From CF-167 sp963695195 (GTDB lineage: Bacteria > Chloroflexota > Limnocylindria > QHBO01): DNA of 64,000 bases. The notes beneath the pieces were generated by a model that saw only the letters and a list, made by a program, of their open reading frames with translations, ran no database searches and was not told where the DNA came from. Position 1 is the stretch's first letter. Every line of letters begins with the position of its first letter. The translations under genes were made by a program, and so were the position numbers. Positions 60,865 through 64,000 of the stretch are shown here, piece after piece. Location: contig CAVOGE010000007.1 of the NCBI GenBank assembly GCA_963695195.1, positions 1,736,001-1,800,000 of the forward strand. Reading direction: 5' to 3'.

Positions 60865-63297
60865 TCAGCGGATCTCCGCACCGAGGTGGTGTCTCAGGGC
60901 GCCTCGCACCCGGTCCATGGCACGAGCGATGCCACGCTCGTCGTCGGACGACGCGGGCTGGAAGCGCAGCGCGATCGCGTACGAGACCCGCCCCTCGCCG
61001 ACCTGGGGCCCGCGGTACTCGTCGAAGAGCCGTGCCGAGGCGAGCGTGGCGCCGGCACTGCTGCGCACGAGACGCAGCAGCTCGCCGACTGGCGTCGACT
61101 CCTCCAGGATCACGGCGAGATCTCGATCGATCGGCTGTGCGGGAGGTACCGGCGTGAGCCGAACCTGATTCGGAACGAGCCGCAGCAGCGCCGCCAGGCT
61201 GAGCGTGGCGACCAGGGGGCGACCGGGGAGATCCCAGGCACCGGTGATGGCCGGGTGCAGCTCACCGAGGGTGCCGTATCCTCGTCCCGCCGCGTCCACC
61301 ACCTCGGCGGTTCGACCGGGGTGGAGCTCGGGTGAAGCTCTGGTCGAGGCCCTGAAGACCGGGCGCGCGGCCCCGAGTTCGAGGTGGAGCGCCTCGACGA
61401 TCCACTTCAGGTCGCCGATATCGGCGTCGGCGGGATCGCTTCCCGGACTCCGCGGCTGGCGCGGTCCGGTCAGCGCGATGCCGACTCCCCAGGCTTCGTG
61501 GCGGCCGGTGCCCGCGGTCTCGGTGTCTGGCTCACCGGTGGGTCCCATCGAGTAGGTCTTGCCAACCTCGAAGAGCCACGCGTCGGTGCGTCGCTGTCGT
61601 GCATTCTCGGCGAGCGAGGCCAGGAGCGAGGGGACGAGGCTGGGTCGCATGATGCTGTGCTGTTCGGCGAGCGGATTCGCAACGCGCACCAGCCCCGGGT
61701 CATCCGGGTTCATGGCGGAGCGCTCCAGGTCGGCGCGTCCGATCAGGGCGTGGGTAACCACCTCGTCGAGGCCCAGTCCGGCAAGAACCCGGCGAGTTCG
61801 GTGTCGCGCTTCGCTCGGGTCGGCGCGGAAGGGCGGCAGCACGGTGACGGGGAGGCGACCCTCGATCCGGCCATAGCCGTAGCTCCGCGCGATCTCTTCG
61901 GCCACGTCTTCCGGTGCGACGACGTCCAGGCGATGCGACGGGACCGACACCGCGACCTCGTCCGATCCGTCCGTCTCCGCCGCGAATTCGAGTGGAGCAA
62001 GGAGATCACCGACCTGGTTGGCCGTGAGCGGGATCCCCAGCAGACGTTCGGTACGCGCCACCGACAGGCGCACGACCCTCGGCCGGCGGGCATCGGGATC
62101 GTTGTCGGCGATCCCGGTGGCGACCCGTGCCCCGGTAAGGTCCGCGAGCAGTGCGGCAGCACGATCGAGAGCCAGGCGGGGCAGGTCGTGGCCGATCCCC
62201 TTTTCGTGGCGCATGCTCGCGTCGGAGCGCAGTCCGAGGCGCCGGGCGGCGTTCCGAATCATCGGCCCGTGGAAGATCGCCGATTCGAGGATTACCCGAT
62301 CGGTCGCGGCGCCGACCTCGGTGGAGGCACCGCCCATGATTCCGGCGAGGCCGATCGGCCTCTCCGCATCGGCGATCACGAGCATCCGCTCATCCAGGGT
62401 CCGGGTCTGATGATCGATCGTCTCCAGCTGCTCCCCGTCACGCGCGCGCCGGACCACGATCCGGCCCCCGGGGATGGCGGCGCTGTCATACGCGTGCATC
62501 GGCTGGCCGAGCTCATGCATCACGTAGTTGGTGACGTCGACCACGGCGGAGATGGGTCGGATGCCGGCGGCCAGCAGGCGTTGCTGCATCCACCCCGGCG
62601 CCGGCCCGTTGGTGATCCCTTCGAAGCTGCGCGCCGTGAAGCGCGGGCAGCCCTCGCCGTCCTCGATGATCACCGACACCCGGTCGCCCACGGCGACTGA
62701 CGCGTCCTCGGTGAGGTGGATCTCCGGCAAACGGAGTGACGATCCGCTGATCGCCGCAATCTCGCGGGCAAGCCCGACCATCGACAGCGCGTCCCCGCGA
62801 TTCGGCTTGACGTCCACGTCGAGCACGACATCGCCCAGGATGCCGCGCAGATCGGCGCCGAGCGGCAGCTCCGCCCCGGTGCCGAGGATATGGATCCCCT
62901 CCGCTTCGTCGCCCAGGCCGAGTTCCGTCGGGCTGCACAGCATCCCCTGCGACTCGATCCCGCGGATCTTGCTGCGCTCGATACGTCGGTCGCCGGGCAG
63001 GACGGCACCGACGCGCGCGACCGGCACGAGCTGCCCGGGTGCGACGTTGTCTGCCCCGCACACGACCTGAAGGGGGCCTTCAGGATCACCGACGTCGACG
63101 GTCGTCAGCCACAGCTTGTCGGCGTTGGGGTGGCGCTCGACGGTGAGCAGCCGACCGACCACCACATCGGACCAGTCGGCACCGGTGAACTCGATGGCGC
63201 TCACCTCCATGCCACGCAGGGTCAGCTGCTCGGCCAGCGCCTCCGGGGAGAGGTCGAAGCTGACGTAGTCGCGCAGCCAGGCGAGCGGAACGCGCAT
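60865..63297 (-). CDS. pheT: Phenylalanine-tRNA ligase beta subunit
   Basis: Beta chain of the (alpha-beta)2 synthetase, carrying editing and tRNA-binding domains. MRVPLAWLRDYV is the canonical start. An EMAP/tRNA-binding OB domain (VVVGRLLTVERHPNADKLWLTTVDVG), B3/B4 editing domain (DVTNYVMHELGQPMHAYD), B5 domain, catalytic-like core and the C-terminal anticodon-binding FDX-ACB domain (PVPPAQPIDRDLAVILEE...) are in order. Length 810 aa is normal. It follows pheS by 5 bp on the same strand. Confidence 0.97.
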   Translation of the reverse strand: MRVPLAWLRDYVSFDLSPEALAEQLTLRGMEVSAIEFTGADWSDVVVGRLLTVERHPNADKLWLTTVDVGDPEGPLQVVCGADNVAPGQLVPVARVGAVLPGDRRIERSKIRGIESQGMLCSPTELGLGDEAEGIHILGTGAELPLGADLRGILGDVVLDVDVKPNRGDALSMVGLAREIAAISGSSLRLPEIHLTEDASVAVGDRVSVIIEDGEGCPRFTARSFEGITNGPAPGWMQQRLLAAGIRPISAVVDVTNYVMHELGQPMHAYDSAAIPGGRIVVRRARDGEQLETIDHQTRTLDERMLVIADAERPIGLAGIMGGASTEVGAATDRVILESAIFHGPMIRNAARRLGLRSDASMRHEKGIGHDLPRLALDRAAALLADLTGARVATGIADNDPDARRPRVVRLSVARTERLLGIPLTANQVGDLLAPLEFAAETDGSDEVAVSVPSHRLDVVAPEDVAEEIARSYGYGRIEGRLPVTVLPPFRADPSEARHRTRRVLAGLGLDEVVTHALIGRADLERSAMNPDDPGLVRVANPLAEQHSIMRPSLVPSLLASLAENARQRRTDAWLFEVGKTYSMGPTGEPDTETAGTGRHEAWGVGIALTGPRQPRSPGSDPADADIGDLKWIVEALHLELGAARPVFRASTRASPELHPGRTAEVVDAAGRGYGTLGELHPAITGAWDLPGRPLVATLSLAALLRLVPNQVRLTPVPPAQPIDRDLAVILEESTPVGELLRLVRSSAGATLASARLFDEYRGPQVGEGRVSYAIALRFQPASSDDERGIARAMDRVRGALRHHLGAEIR

Positions 63298-63302
63298 CGC
63301 GC

Positions 63303-64000
<698 letters not shown>

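Overview
The window is a compact, GC-rich (roughly two thirds G+C) bacterial chromosome segment. It has about sixty protein genes, very short intergenic gaps and many ATGA/GTGA stop-start overlaps. I see no rRNA, tRNA, CRISPR array, insertion sequence, prophage or attachment site. RNase J plus RNase Y, an EF-G-like paralogue, a class A PBP with a Ser/Thr/Pro tail, two F420-type luciferase-like oxidoreductases and MutS2 suggest a monoderm, Chloroflexota- or Actinomycetota-like organism. This taxonomic guess rests on gene content only.

Layout. 1-14817 (+) is a housekeeping run: rbfA (partial)-nrnA-truB-ribF-rpsO-pnp-udg-rnj-ftsK-rodZ-like-yajQ-pncC-murC. 14814-21482 is mixed: small membrane proteins, a pirin, a PLP enzyme with hflX, and a GGDEF-EAL protein. 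21485-33274 (-) holds miaA, ymdB-type phosphodiesterase, rny, an LLM oxidoreductase, recX, recA, a 52-residue basic protein, tgt, queA, a purine permease, ruvB and a MocA-like nucleotidyltransferase. 33295-46830 is a catabolic island: VOC protein, D-aminoacylase, three-subunit xanthine dehydrogenase, malate synthase, lysine 2,3-aminomutase, LLM oxidoreductase, a hydantoinase/allantoinase-type enzyme, a DUF3830 protein, 5-hydroxyisourate hydrolase, OHCU decarboxylase and uricase. 46814-49296 (-) is a CoA-binding protein-ruvA-ruvC-yebC group. 49418-64000 holds an EF-G-like GTPase, a beta-propeller lipoprotein, tyrS, a class A PBP, mutS2, 3-methyladenine glycosylase, cvpA, pheT and partial pheS.

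How the genes work together. Five RNA-decay enzymes (NrnA, PNPase, RNase J, RNase Y, YmdB-type) are encoded here. The xdh/uricase island would convert (hypo)xanthine to urate and on through 5-hydroxyisourate and OHCU to allantoin and allantoate. The permease at 30 kb could supply substrate, the MocA-like enzyme could serve the Mo cofactor, and malate synthase could remove glyoxylate.

Most notable observations. (1) PNPase carries a complete DEDDh (DnaQ/RNase T-type) exonuclease domain inside its helical linker, with all catalytic residues present. (2) RibF has lost the PTAN motif and the catalytic Glu of its riboflavin kinase half while keeping the FAD synthetase half. (3) Extended -10 promoters (TGnTAnnnT) and near-leaderless starts recur, including very tight divergent promoters. 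In one of these the -10 of one gene lies on the Shine-Dalgarno of the other. (4) A type-4 uracil-DNA glycosylase ends in a perfect sliding-clamp-binding pentapeptide.
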